Shown here in pieces: positions 9,307-17,846 of a DNA stretch of 64,000 nt (positions are counted from its first letter, which is position 1; every line of letters begins with the position of its first letter). Source of the DNA: an uncultured Bacteroidia bacterium. GTDB taxonomy: Bacteria > Bacteroidota > Bacteroidia > Bacteroidales > ML635J-15. The notes under the pieces are model-generated. The model worked only from the letters and a program-made list of their open reading frames with translations, was not told the origin of the DNA and did no database searches. The stretch is taken from assembly GCA_902791865.1 (NCBI GenBank), contig CADAXK010000015.1, forward strand, positions 53,163-117,162, given 5' to 3'. A program made the position numbers and the translations under genes.

Positions 9307-10374
9307 TTATTTATCTTTCTTGTCTCTTAATTTTGATTTGTATTCGTCGTAGTATTTTTGCAGATCAACATTTTTGTTTAGCATGTCATCTCCGAAATAT
9401 GTCAGCAGTTTCTCGATGGTTGTGTATGATGAGAATCCGCGTTGCACGAACAATGGATGGGTTGCGTTCTCATCAAAAATCACGAAAGCGGGAATCCTGT
9501 AGTCGGGGTGAAGCAACGACAGCACAAGCTGGTGAGGGTACTGCACTTGCTTGGTTTCGTTTACGAATGCCTTGCCTGCAATTGTCAGCGTATCGGCAAT
9601 ATCGTAAGGTATTTTAGCTGCATAGAAGTTTTTGTTTATATAGTCGGCAATGACTTTTTCCTTGAACGAACCACCGAGCATTATCTTACTGCTTGAGTTC
9701 CAGTCGGAATAAATGTAGAGCAGGAGTTTCTTCGGCTGTGTTTTCATTTTTTCTACAGCCTTGTTGAAGTCCATCCAGTCGATAGTGCCGTTGAACATTT
9801 CTATTGTGTCGAGTTCTGGACGGAAGGCGGCGTTGAAGCATTGCATGTATTCGTCCCATGCGCTGTATTTGTTGATTCTTTCGGCAAAATATATTAATAA
9901 AGGTTCAAAGTTTTCTACTGTCATAAACCCGGGCACAGGAGCAATGTTGCCTTCGAAGTCGATGAAAACCGTTGACGGATACGACATTCGTCCGCTTAGT
10001 AGCATTTGTGCAAGCATGTGCGATGAGCGGTTGCCAATCTGCGGATTTATGAAGGGCTTGAGTTCTGTGACTTTTTCGCCAGTTTTCTCATCGGTGTGCT
10101 TTACGGGGAACATTATAGTGTCGGTGGTTTCGGCATTGAATTTTACAGGGTAGAAGTTGGCGTTTATGTATGCTGCCAGTTCGGGGTTGCTGAAAGTTTC
10201 GGCATCCATCTTCTTGCACCATCCGCACCAGTCGGTGTACATGTCAATCATTACCGTCTTGGGCATCGAGTCCTGCTTGCGCATGGCTTCTTCTATGCCC
10301 ATCCATTTTATCTGTGCAGTAACGACTTGTGCGCCACAGATAACCGCTATTATAATGAACAAGACCTTTTTCAT
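9307..10374 (-). CDS. Periplasmic protein with two thioredoxin-like domains, second one lacking cysteines
   Basis: The 355-residue product has a signal peptide (cleavage near VVTAQ) and two thioredoxin-like domains in tandem. The first, about residues 25-175, carries the redox motif CGWC at 50-53 in MYTDWCGWCKKMD and the cis-proline region SYPSTVFIDFEG. The second, about 195-335, repeats the fold (LLLYIYSDWNSSSKIM, YRIPAFVIFDEN) but has Asn-Ser-Ser-Ser where the cysteines should be. The first domain probably reduces or isomerises disulfides in the periplasm; the second may hold a substrate. It is the first gene of the leftward rseP-porZ train and has its own promoter. The domain reading is clear, the partner is not. 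Confidence 0.85.
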   Translation of the reverse strand: MKKVLFIIIAVICGAQVVTAQIKWMGIEEAMRKQDSMPKTVMIDMYTDWCGWCKKMDAETFSNPELAAYINANFYPVKFNAETTDTIMFPVKHTDEKTGEKVTELKPFINPQIGNRSSHMLAQMLLSGRMSYPSTVFIDFEGNIAPVPGFMTVENFEPLLIYFAERINKYSAWDEYMQCFNAAFRPELDTIEMFNGTIDWMDFNKAVEKMKTQPKKLLLYIYSDWNSSSKIMLGGSFKEKVIADYINKNFYAAKIPYDIADTLTIAGKAFVNETKQVQYPHQLVLSLLHPDYRIPAFVIFDENATHPLFVQRGFSSYTTIEKLLTYFGDDMLNKNVDLQKYYDEYKSKLRDKKDK

Positions 10375-10393
10375 CTCATAAAAATTTAAACTG

Positions 10394-10424
10394 CAAATAT
10401 ACGAAACTATCCGTTTATAAACGG
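10394..10424 (-). promoter_or_regulatory. Promoter of the thioredoxin-LysM-rseP-porZ gene train with a 14-bp palindrome
   Basis: On the minus strand a TATATTTG box (10401-10394) matches the Bacteroidota -7 consensus TAnnTTTG, 20 bases before the ATG at 10374. Just upstream lies the perfect palindrome CCGTTTATAAACGG (10411-10424), where the -33 contact should be. No good TTTG -33 is seen, so the palindrome may be an operator for a regulator or an activator site. Confidence 0.55.
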
Positions 10425-10439
10425 TATTGTAACCTTAAA

Positions 10440-10640
10440 ATTATTTTAATGAAAAATTAGTCTTGCAATGTCCGTGCCGAAAAGGGGCTTGAAGGCTTGC
10501 TGTCTCACAGGCTAACAGTCTCACAGGCTAACAGTCTCACAGGCTTGCGGACAGAAAGACCGGCCTTCTGCTTGACTGACCTTCTGCTGGACTTTTGCCT
10601 TCTCTTCTTTTAGCCCAATATCTGTTGGCTAAAGGTTGAT
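10440..10640. repeat. Dispersed 'ggctaacagtctcacag' repeat block
   Basis: Between the divergently placed coding ends lies a block in which GGCTAACAGTCTCACA repeats three times in slightly changed form (about 10500-10550), followed by further pieces with 'gaccttctgctgg'. Related blocks occur at 14851-14900, 20705-20850, 26045-26115, 36112-36150, 37685-37780 and 48895-48955. No gene was seen. Confidence 0.75.
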
Positions 10641-10657
10641 GTTTGTGGTGATGAATG

Positions 10658-11518
10658 CTATCTTTTCTTGCATTTGTAAGAAGTGCTACCGCTGGCTCCT
10701 GGACTATAAGTTTGACCTATTTGAATTATTAGGCTATCGCTGGAAAAAGATCCAACATTTATCCTAATGTTTTTTAGCGTACCGTCTGTTTTTACATAAT
10801 AGAACATTGCTTCCGGATTGTCTGTTATTTCTTCAATCCTTACAACCGAATCGTTGTCAGTAAGCGACACTTCCAAAGTAACATCTCTTGTCGTAACATA
10901 CGATGTGTCAGGAACATAAAACACACTGCGTTTTGTACCTTCGTATATGCCAGTCCATTGGTTTCTGTAGTCTGGTGTATCAAATGTGACAGGATACTCT
11001 TGAATTCTCGTCCCCGTGTAAACAAAGTGCTCTGGAGTATAGCGGTATGATATGCATTTATAATAATTGTAATTCAATAATATGGATTCAGATTTGTCGT
11101 ATGTTCCGTATGCTGAAGTCTCATAACTGTCGATACGTCCGCCATAGCCGGTAGCCAGTTGCGTATATCCGGGAAGACCTTGTGCCAATGCGGTGTCGCG
11201 CAGGTTTCCTTTTTTATCGTATGTCATGAGAAATGTTAGGTTTAATGAAGAATCCCAAGCTCTTAAAAGTTTTTTGCTTGTTCTCACAGGAAATATTTCC
11301 AGCACGATATTTTCATCGGTAGTATTTTCTAGTTCTGATTTTCTTGTGCAGATGTACTTGCCAACAATCTTCGAATTGGGATATATGCACGAACCATCAT
11401 CTTCTTGTGCCGACTTTCTATAGTTTATTGCATCGGGGTCGGTGCAACCACATTTGGTACATCCTGCATATATAATTGCACCAAAAAATAAGGCAAAAAT
11501 TACAATGATATTTCTCAT
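10658..11518 (-). CDS. Lipoprotein with a GCTDPxAxNY-type motif
   Basis: The 286-residue product starts with a lipoprotein signal (MRNIIVIFALFFGAIIYAGC). Just after the lipobox cysteine comes CGCTDPDAINYRKSAQEDDG ending SCIYP, a short cysteine motif common in secreted Bacteroidota proteins. The rest is beta-rich, without a recognised domain. A TATCTTTG box at 11554-11547 on the minus strand gives a promoter 29 bases before the start. The gene stands alone, divergent from pepD. Surface or periplasmic lipoprotein is a good guess; function is unknown. Confidence 0.7.
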   Translation of the reverse strand: MRNIIVIFALFFGAIIYAGCTKCGCTDPDAINYRKSAQEDDGSCIYPNSKIVGKYICTRKSELENTTDENIVLEIFPVRTSKKLLRAWDSSLNLTFLMTYDKKGNLRDTALAQGLPGYTQLATGYGGRIDSYETSAYGTYDKSESILLNYNYYKCISYRYTPEHFVYTGTRIQEYPVTFDTPDYRNQWTGIYEGTKRSVFYVPDTSYVTTRDVTLEVSLTDNDSVVRIEEITDNPEAMFYYVKTDGTLKNIRINVGSFSSDSLIIQIGQTYSPGASGSTSYKCKKR

Positions 11519-11644
11519 AATATTACTTTATTTAGTACGTAGTTGCAAAGATAAGTTTTTTTTTTATGATGTACATTTTTTTGCGAAAAAATATCAAAAT
11601 GAAAAAGCAAGGTTGTCTGGAAAGTTTTTTAAGCTAATTTTAGG

Positions 11645-11674
11645 TTTGCGGTTCAGAAATATTTCTTACATTTG
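11645..11674 (+). promoter_or_regulatory. Promoter of pepD
   Basis: TTTG at 11645-11648, an 18-base spacer and TACATTTG at 11667-11674 match the Bacteroidota primary-sigma promoter. The transcript would have a leader of about 40 bases before the ATG at 11721. Confidence 0.65.
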
Positions 11675-11720
11675 CCATCACTAAATAAATTTTCAAACAA
11701 ATTAAAAAACAAATAAAATT

Positions 11721-13178
11721 ATGAGTGAAATCACAAAATTGAATCCACAGGGTGTATGGAAGAATTTCTATTCACTGACACAGATTCCGCGTCCATCGAA
11801 GCACGAAGCAAAGGTTGTGGCTTTTGTTAAGGAATTTGGCGAAAAGTTAGGCCTCGAAACTGTAGTCGATGAAATCGGCAACGTAATAATCCGCAAGCCT
11901 GCAACTCCAGGTATGGAAAACCGCAAGGGTGTTATCCTCCAGGGTCACCTCGACATGGTTCCGCAGAAGAACAACGAGAAGGTTCACGACTTCACAAAGG
12001 ACCCGATTGAAACCATCATCGATGGCGAATGGGTACGCGCAAACCAGACAACTCTTGGCGCCGACAACGGTATGGGTTGTGCTGCTGCAATGGCAGTCCT
12101 CGAATCGAAGGACCTCGTTCACGGACCAATCGAAGCTCTCTTCACAATCGATGAGGAAACCGGTATGACTGGTGCTAACCACCTGAAGGCTGGTATGCTC
12201 AAGGGCGACATCCTTATGAACCTCGACTCCGAGACCGAAGGCGAACTTTACGTTGGTTGCGCGGGTGGCGTTGACGTAAACGTAACTATGAAGTACGATG
12301 AATGCGCTGCTCCTGCTGGTTATACAGCTTACCGTATCGATGTTAAGGGTTTGAACGGTGGTCATAGCGGTATGGACATCAACATTGGTCGTGCAAATGC
12401 CAACAAGCTCCTTGTTAGATTCCTCAACCATTGCCTCTACAAGACCGATATGCGTCTTGCAGAAATCAAGGGCGGTGACATGCGCAACGCTATCCCGCGT
12501 GAGGCTTACGCAATAGTTCTCATTGCTAATGCCGACTGCGCTAACTTCGAAGCAGAAGTTGCAAGATTCGATGGCTACTACAAGAGCGAATTTGCAGCTA
12601 CCGAAAAGGGCATTGCTCTCTGCGCTGCAAAGGTTGCTATGCCTGCAAAGGTTGCCGAAAAGGAAATCGGCGAAAAGATAATCAAGGCTACATTCGTATG
12701 CCCTCACGGCGTAGTAAGAATGAGCGACTCGATGCCTGGTTTGGTTGAAACTTCGAACAACTTGGCAATCGTTGAGTGCAAGGACGGCAACTTCTCGGTT
12801 AAGTGCTTGACCCGTAGCTCGGTAGAGTCGGCTAAGAAGGGTACAATGTACAAGATTGGTACAGTTTTCGATCTGATTGGCGCAAATGTTGAATTCTCTG
12901 GCTCGTACCCGGGATGGAATCCAAACATGAATTCGCCAATCCTCAACACAATGAAGGACTGCTACAAGCGTCTGTTCAACGAGGAAGCAAAGGTTATGGC
13001 AATCCATGCTGGTTTGGAATGCGGTCTGTTGGGCTTCGTTTATCCGAACTGGGATATGATTTCGTTTGGTCCGACCATCGAACATCCGCACTCACCAGTT
13101 GAGAGAGTAAATGTTGCATCAGTTGAGAAGTTCTGGAAGTTCTTGGTTGAAACCTTGAAGAATGTTCCTGTAAAGTAA
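11721..13178 (+). CDS. pepD: PepD aminoacyl-histidine dipeptidase (M20 family)
   Basis: The 485-residue protein is a dizinc M20 peptidase that cleaves Xaa-His and other dipeptides in the cytoplasm. Seen motifs are GHLDMVPQ with H76 and D78, LGADNGMGCAAAMA with the bridging D115, and TIDEETGMTGA with the catalytic pair E145/E146; a late PHSPVERV holds the last zinc histidine. Length and order fit PepD. Codon use is strongly biased (CTC, AAG, GTT rich), a sign of high expression, and this bias leaves a long false open frame on the other strand. A strong hairpin terminator follows the stop. Confidence 0.95.
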   Translation: MSEITKLNPQGVWKNFYSLTQIPRPSKHEAKVVAFVKEFGEKLGLETVVDEIGNVIIRKPATPGMENRKGVILQGHLDMVPQKNNEKVHDFTKDPIETIIDGEWVRANQTTLGADNGMGCAAAMAVLESKDLVHGPIEALFTIDEETGMTGANHLKAGMLKGDILMNLDSETEGELYVGCAGGVDVNVTMKYDECAAPAGYTAYRIDVKGLNGGHSGMDINIGRANANKLLVRFLNHCLYKTDMRLAEIKGGDMRNAIPREAYAIVLIANADCANFEAEVARFDGYYKSEFAATEKGIALCAAKVAMPAKVAEKEIGEKIIKATFVCPHGVVRMSDSMPGLVETSNNLAIVECKDGNFSVKCLTRSSVESAKKGTMYKIGTVFDLIGANVEFSGSYPGWNPNMNSPILNTMKDCYKRLFNEEAKVMAIHAGLECGLLGFVYPNWDMISFGPTIEHPHSPVERVNVASVEKFWKFLVETLKNVPVK

Positions 13179-13198
13179 GCAGATGACTTTACATAATA

Positions 13199-13226
13199 GA
13201 AAAGGCGGAGAAATCCGCCTTTTTTG
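13199..13226 (+). terminator. Rho-independent terminator of pepD
   Basis: The inverted repeat AAAGGCGG / CCGCCTTT with a six-base loop is followed by a run of T, 20 bases after the pepD stop. Confidence 0.85.
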
Positions 13227-13230
13227 TTTC

Positions 13231-13262
13231 TGGTTTAACTTCGTTGAGGACTTCGCCGTTCT
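13231..13262. repeat. Copy of the 'cctcaacgaagttaaa' dispersed repeat, inverted
   Basis: The segment reads, on the minus strand, aacggcgaagtcctcaacgaagttaaac. The same phrase appears near 26130-26155, 37793-37815, 38005-38020 and 38205-38230. Confidence 0.65.
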
Positions 13263-13279
13263 CGCGAAGCGACTAAAAC

Positions 13280-13313
13280 AACAATCAAGGACGGTTCAAT
13301 GCCGTCCTTTTTT
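13280..13313 (+). repeat. Left copy of a 34-bp hairpin repeat flanking the DUF4143 ATPase gene
   Basis: This 34-bp stretch is identical to 14816-14849. Its centre is a terminator-like hairpin, AAGGACGG / CCGTCCTT around ttcaatg, followed by T residues. The two copies stand in the same direction on either side of the ATPase gene and its leader repeats. Confidence 0.85.
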
Positions 13314-13324
13314 CGTAAAAAACT

Positions 13325-13354
13325 TTTGCGTGTTATGAAATAATTGTATTTTTG
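13325..13354 (+). promoter_or_regulatory. Promoter of the DUF4143 ATPase gene
   Basis: TTTG at 13325-13328, an 18-base spacer and TATTTTTG at 13347-13354 match the Bacteroidota consensus. Transcription would start near 13360, upstream of the three direct repeats, which are therefore in the transcribed leader. Confidence 0.6.
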
Positions 13355-13366
13355 CAAGGAAAAAAG

Positions 13367-13446
13367 ATTGGAAAAATGTCAAATACAGACATGAACAACC
13401 TTGGAAAAGTGTCAAAAATATATGTAAAATTACTTGGAAAAGTGTA
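13367..13446 (+). repeat. Three iterons in the leader of the ATPase gene
   Basis: TTGGAAAA(A/G)TGT(C/A) occurs at 13369, 13401 and 13434, spaced 32 and 33 bases, about three turns of the helix. The last copy ends just before the ATG at 13449. Such spacing suits repeated protein binding on one DNA face. Confidence 0.75.
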
Positions 13447-13448
13447 AT

Positions 13449-14807
13449 ATGATAGAGCGAGAATTAGATAAATATATTGATAATCATTACAGTACTAGCA
13501 AATCTGCGCTTATGCTGACAGGAGCAAGGCAGACGGGTAAAACTTTTGCTATACGCAAGTATGCCGAAACAAAGGGCATGGATTTGGTAGAAATAAACTT
13601 TCTGGAAAATGCTGATGCCATCCTCATTTTTAAGGATGCACGCGATGTGTCGGAGATTTTGTTGCGCCTGTCGGCGTATGCAAAGAGACAACTAGTTTCT
13701 GGCAAGACGCTTATTTTCTTTGACGAGGTGCAGAAATGCCCCGAAGTGGTAACAATGATTAAGTTCCTTGTCGAGGAGGGAAGTTTCAGATATGCATTGA
13801 GTGGCAGTTTGCTTGGCGTAGAGTTGAACGATGTGCGTAGCGTTCCAGTTGGCTATATGAATGTTAAGGAAGTTTTTCCACTTGATTTGTGCGAATTTGC
13901 AAAGGCTGTGGGCATAAGCGATGAAATAATACGGCACATTGCAGATGCTTGGGAAAACAAATCGCCTGTGGATGAAGTCGTGCATAATTCGATGCTGAAA
14001 CTTACCCTGTTGTATCTGATGGTTGGCGGAATGCCTGCTGCTGTGCAATGCTATATTGACACCAATGACATGTATGCGGTTCAACAGAAGCAGAAGGAAA
14101 TTATGACAATGTACAGGTGGGACATATCTCAGTATGATGAGAACCAAAAACTTTACATAAAAGAGATTTTTGACTTGATTCCATCGGAACTGAATGCCAA
14201 GAACAAGCGTTTTATTCTGAAAAATCTTAACGAGCACGCCCGTTTTACACGCTATGAGGACAGTTTTTTATGGCTGAAGGATGCTGGAGTCGCACTGCCT
14301 ACATATAATGCAGAAGAGCCGATGTTCCCATTGAAACTTAATGCACAACGCAATTTGTTCAAGTTGTTTCTTAACGATGTAGGGCTTTTGGCTTCACAAT
14401 ATGCAGATGGAATTGCGCTTCGCGTTTTAAGTGGCGATGTGAACATAAATTATGGCGCAATTTATGAGAATCTTGTCGCTCAGGAACTGAAAATACATGG
14501 TTATGATTTGTATTTTTTCAATAGCAAGAAGCAGGGAGAACTTGACTTTGTGATAGAAAACGACGCAGAGATAATTCCAGTAGAGGTCAAGTCGGGTAAG
14601 GACTATGAAAGGCACAATGCGCTGAAGAATGTATTGGATTCGTCTGCGTATAATATAAAGAAGGCATATGTGTTCTGTAACAGCAATTTGAGTGTTAGAG
14701 GAAATGTAATTTATGCCCCGATATATATGCTTATGTTTATTAAACATAACATTATGAATGGCAGTGCAATATACAAGAATGATTTCGCAAGTCTTAAACT
14801 AACATGA
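13449..14807 (+). CDS. AAA ATPase of the AAA_14/DUF4143 type
   Basis: The 452-residue protein has an N-terminal P-loop ATPase domain with Walker A GARQTGKT at residues 25-32 and Walker B LIFFDEVQKC around 88-97, then a DUF4143 C-terminal half. Near the end ELDFVIEN with D366 and PVEVKSG with E379 and K381 look like a PD-(D/E)XK nuclease core. The biological role of these common accessory ATPases is not settled; links to DNA, toxins or repair have been suggested. A TTG codon at 13434 is in frame but lies inside an iteron, so the ATG at 13449 is preferred. Flanking 34-bp hairpin repeats and leader iterons suggest a cassette. Confidence 0.85.
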   Translation: MIERELDKYIDNHYSTSKSALMLTGARQTGKTFAIRKYAETKGMDLVEINFLENADAILIFKDARDVSEILLRLSAYAKRQLVSGKTLIFFDEVQKCPEVVTMIKFLVEEGSFRYALSGSLLGVELNDVRSVPVGYMNVKEVFPLDLCEFAKAVGISDEIIRHIADAWENKSPVDEVVHNSMLKLTLLYLMVGGMPAAVQCYIDTNDMYAVQQKQKEIMTMYRWDISQYDENQKLYIKEIFDLIPSELNAKNKRFILKNLNEHARFTRYEDSFLWLKDAGVALPTYNAEEPMFPLKLNAQRNLFKLFLNDVGLLASQYADGIALRVLSGDVNINYGAIYENLVAQELKIHGYDLYFFNSKKQGELDFVIENDAEIIPVEVKSGKDYERHNALKNVLDSSAYNIKKAYVFCNSNLSVRGNVIYAPIYMLMFIKHNIMNGSAIYKNDFASLKLT

Positions 14808-14815
14808 AACCATCG

Positions 14816-14849
14816 AACAATCAAGGACGGTTCAATGCCGTCCTTTTTT
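14816..14849 (+). repeat. Right copy of the 34-bp hairpin repeat flanking the ATPase gene
   Basis: It is identical to 13280-13313. It starts eight bases after the ATPase stop and can act as its terminator. A short piece of the 'aagccttttagcc' dispersed repeat follows (14855-14895), up to the stop of the next gene. Confidence 0.85.
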
Positions 14850-14895
14850 TCTTCCAGTCTTCAAGCCTTTTAGCCTGTTCGCCTTTTAGCCCCTT

Positions 14896-16389
14896 CTACA
14901 ACATCATCCCCACCGCAATTCTCCCCTGATGGATGTCGCTACCGCTGAAAAAACGCGAATACGAGTATCTTAAATCAAGGAATATTGCAATGTCGTTGCC
15001 GAGGGAGTACGATATGCGGAAACTTGTATCGCTTTGTAGAAAATATCCCGAAAGTATTCCGTAGGTTTGCCTTATGGGGCTTTGCCAGATGGAGTTTCCG
15101 TAAAGAAGCAGGTCGTGGCGAGTGTTGGCGTAAAAACCAAGGTCTGTCGAGATGCCAATGTGTAGTGATTTGCCTTTGTAACCGTATTGTCCGCCGACTT
15201 TTCCGCCTGCATGGGCTAATGTCAGGTGCTGTGCTGGTGAATTGTATTTCTCGCTGTGCGACAAATAACAAACATTGGTGGTAATGTTCCAGTCGTGAAT
15301 TTCTGCGGTTTGTCCGTATAATGCCGAAAGTTGCAGATTCAGGTTTTCTGCCGAGAACTGCTCAAGGCTCATTATCAGCGGATAGACATTGTCGGCGGCA
15401 TCGCCAAAAATGTTTTCGGTTCCCGACTTTCGGCAGTAATCTGCATTGAGTTTTATGCCCCACGCGGTTGGTTCTGTGTTCAAGTATGCGATTTCGCCCG
15501 AAGTCTGGTGTTCGCCAGCCCGAGCCATCGGCAGTTCGTTGAGCGAAGATATTATCTTGGTGAATGCGAAGTAGTTGTAGGCAATGTTGCCGTGCCATCC
15601 GCTTCTTTCGGGGATAATGCCGAGCGAACCGCCAACGCGGTAACCCTTGTAGTAGGTGTTGTAGTTGCTTCCTTGAAAACGATAGTAGTGCGTACCCAAT
15701 CCTGTGAAATGCACAACATTCGGAACGCCGAGTTCGCTGAAAAACCTAAGACTGTTGGTTTGCTTGTACTTTCCAGCGTTGAGGTCGAGGCCGACAAGGT
15801 ATTTGCCAGCAATTCTGCGCGATGCTCCGATGGTGGCGTCGAGGTCGGTGACAAGGTTTTTGGGACGCGGGTCGATCTGGCGATAGGCAAGGTCGGCGCG
15901 GTATTGGGCTTCGATGCCTAATCTCCAGTTGCTGTTAAGTGCGGTGTTCACTCCACCGCCGAAACGGTAGTTCTGAAAGCGCAGGTCGCCTCCAACCGAA
16001 TCGCCGAGCGTGTAGGGGTAGAGCATTGCGTAGTCGCTTGTCTCGTTGAACTGCACATCGGCAATCTTACCGTTGGTGTACGAAGCATTTCCCCAAGTGG
16101 CACCCTTCTTGTGGGTTATAAATGTATTGGCGTTGAAGTTGCCAGAAATCTCACCTTTGCCGAGCTGAGGCATAACGGCTCTGCTTCCGTTTCTTAATGT
16201 TGCACCGACCGAAACGCTTGTCAGCGAGTATTTGCGTTTCAAAACCTTGACAGATGGCTTTTCGTATTGTATGAAATTGCCGTATTTTTCCGTGCCGTCC
16301 TTTATTCTTGTTGCAATGGGAATGGTGTCGTTGGCGGCATGGGCAAGGACAGAGAGAAGAATTAATATTATGGTCAAAAATGTGCGCAT
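14896..16389 (-). CDS. DUF6850-type outer-membrane protein
   Basis: The 497-residue protein has a signal peptide (MRTFLTIILILLSVLAHAAN) and many short amphipathic beta strands with aromatic ends to the last residues (FLDLRYSYSRFFSG, RIAVGMML), as expected for an outer-membrane barrel. Order and content recall the DUF6850 family found beside TonB-dependent receptors and DUF4876 lipoproteins in Bacteroidales, as here. A role in uptake with the receptor at 17847 is inferred from that link. The gene follows the DUF4876 gene after a 161-bp repeat-filled gap. Confidence 0.7.
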   Translation of the reverse strand: MRTFLTIILILLSVLAHAANDTIPIATRIKDGTEKYGNFIQYEKPSVKVLKRKYSLTSVSVGATLRNGSRAVMPQLGKGEISGNFNANTFITHKKGATWGNASYTNGKIADVQFNETSDYAMLYPYTLGDSVGGDLRFQNYRFGGGVNTALNSNWRLGIEAQYRADLAYRQIDPRPKNLVTDLDATIGASRRIAGKYLVGLDLNAGKYKQTNSLRFFSELGVPNVVHFTGLGTHYYRFQGSNYNTYYKGYRVGGSLGIIPERSGWHGNIAYNYFAFTKIISSLNELPMARAGEHQTSGEIAYLNTEPTAWGIKLNADYCRKSGTENIFGDAADNVYPLIMSLEQFSAENLNLQLSALYGQTAEIHDWNITTNVCYLSHSEKYNSPAQHLTLAHAGGKVGGQYGYKGKSLHIGISTDLGFYANTRHDLLLYGNSIWQSPIRQTYGILSGYFLQSDTSFRISYSLGNDIAIFLDLRYSYSRFFSGSDIHQGRIAVGMML

Positions 16390-16550
16390 TTGTAGATTGT
16401 TTCTGGGTTTCTATGGCTGACGCCGTTTCTATGCCTGCGGCGTTTCTATGGCTTCGCCGTTTCTATGTTTGAATGTTTCTGGGTTTCTATGTTTGGGACG
16501 ATGCACGCATCGTCCGTTTCAATCGTAAATCGTCAATCTAAAATCGTAAA
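16390..16550. repeat. Dispersed 'gcgtttctatgg' repeats and a palindrome copy
   Basis: The gap carries four tandem variants of a CCGTTTCTATG phrase (about 16405-16470), a copy of the 20-bp palindrome GGACGATGCACGCATCGTCC (16496-16515), and 'aatcgtaaat' pieces up to the stop codon of the DUF4876 gene. No gene was seen. Confidence 0.75.
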
Positions 16551-17834
16551 TCAATTCATTGGTGTTACCCCATCGTATGTTACCCCATTTGCTGGTGTGC
16601 CGTTGGCATCGGTAGCGGTTCCTTGCTGCTCGATGAGCGAAGGCACGCATTCGGTGTTGAAGTCGTCGGTGGAATTGTTGGTGTCCTTCAGCACTCTTCG
16701 TCCGTCGGATGTTAGCGACAGCATTTTGCGGCGAACGCTCTTGAAATAGCGAGTCTGGTCGTGGTCGATTGTTCCGCAGTGAGTCCATCCAGCATCAATG
16801 TTTGGCGGCAGGATGTTCCATTTGCGTTCTGCTTCCACGCTACAGTTCACACCATCGATAATCCATTCGTTAGGAATTTGGTAAGCTGTGCGCTGCATAT
16901 CGAAGTCGCCAGCGGCAAGATGCATTGTGTAGTTGTAGGTGTACGAATAGCTTTGCAGGTAGGCTTCCTTGGCGATTGGAATCCTTGCAATGGCGTACGA
17001 CCTGAAACCGCGGTTGTGCAAAATCCAGTAACTTGCCGTGTAGCAGTACCATTTGTCCATATTGGGTACGGTAGCTCCGTCAATGTCGAGGTTTTGTGGC
17101 GATGTAGATTCGTCGTACCACTCGAAGTCGGCGTGGCTAAGGTCGAACGAGTTGGGATTTGCGTCGCGGTGGTCGATGCCGACATCACATATTACAATGC
17201 TTTCACCGGGTTGCACGGGATGCTCGGTTCCGCTACCGGGGATTACATAAATGGCTTCTACCGTCATCGTAGTAGCCTGAATGTCGGGAGTGTAGTCGTA
17301 TTTTGTAGTCGAGGTGAATTCCGATTCCAGAATTGCAACGCCATCGGCATACAGCACCTTGTCGGTATTGTTGTACAATTTTATGTAACTGTCGCCGTTG
17401 TAGGTTGTCCCCGACGGGCGCAGCGTACCAGTGAAAAATATTTCTTCGATAATGAAGTCGTTGCACGAAACCATAAGGTAAGTGGTGATTGGAAAGCCAG
17501 TTTCGTCGATAATGTTTACCGAACTTACGCTGCCGCTCAGCATTGCGTTGCAGGTTACGCCATCGACTATGTATTCCACTTCGGCGGTATAGTCGCAGTC
17601 GTACAGACCTTTTGTGAGTTCCACTTCATCACCGTAACTGACGGTTTTCACTTCGTTTGTGGTGCGGTTGGTGAACTTTACGGTCTGGTTGTTCCGTGCG
17701 GTTATGTTGGCATTTTCAGGAAGGATAATCCGTATGTTGCCTGTCGGGAAAACAAAGTTTACATTGTCCTTCTTGCAGGATGTGAATGCGAGGATTGTCG
17801 CAAGAATCATCAGAAAAATTACATGTCTCTTCAT
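16551..17834 (-). CDS. DUF4876 lipoprotein
   Basis: The 427-residue product has a lipoprotein signal (MKRHVIFLMILATILAFTSC, lipobox cysteine at 20). An N-terminal beta-sandwich-like part of about 120 residues includes NRTTNEVKTVSYGDEVELTK, and the larger C-terminal part has FIIEEIFFTG and SYIKLYNNTDKVLYADG, typical of DUF4876 proteins. These surface lipoproteins are encoded with a TonB-dependent receptor and are thought to help capture a ligand. The gene lies 12 bases after the receptor stop, so the two form an operon. Confidence 0.8.
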   Translation of the reverse strand: MKRHVIFLMILATILAFTSCKKDNVNFVFPTGNIRIILPENANITARNNQTVKFTNRTTNEVKTVSYGDEVELTKGLYDCDYTAEVEYIVDGVTCNAMLSGSVSSVNIIDETGFPITTYLMVSCNDFIIEEIFFTGTLRPSGTTYNGDSYIKLYNNTDKVLYADGVAILESEFTSTTKYDYTPDIQATTMTVEAIYVIPGSGTEHPVQPGESIVICDVGIDHRDANPNSFDLSHADFEWYDESTSPQNLDIDGATVPNMDKWYCYTASYWILHNRGFRSYAIARIPIAKEAYLQSYSYTYNYTMHLAAGDFDMQRTAYQIPNEWIIDGVNCSVEAERKWNILPPNIDAGWTHCGTIDHDQTRYFKSVRRKMLSLTSDGRRVLKDTNNSTDDFNTECVPSLIEQQGTATDANGTPANGVTYDGVTPMN

Positions 17835-17846
17835 ATATTAATGTGT

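Noticed and set aside
11847..13091. Open frame of 414 codons on the minus strand across pepD
   Set aside because: It is the antisense shadow of a highly biased gene. The peptide is cysteine- and histidine-rich with no domain, and pepD on the plus strand is beyond doubt.
13434..13448. TTG start of the ATPase gene at 13434
   Set aside because: The TTG lies in the third iteron; the ATG at 13449 gives a good family start.
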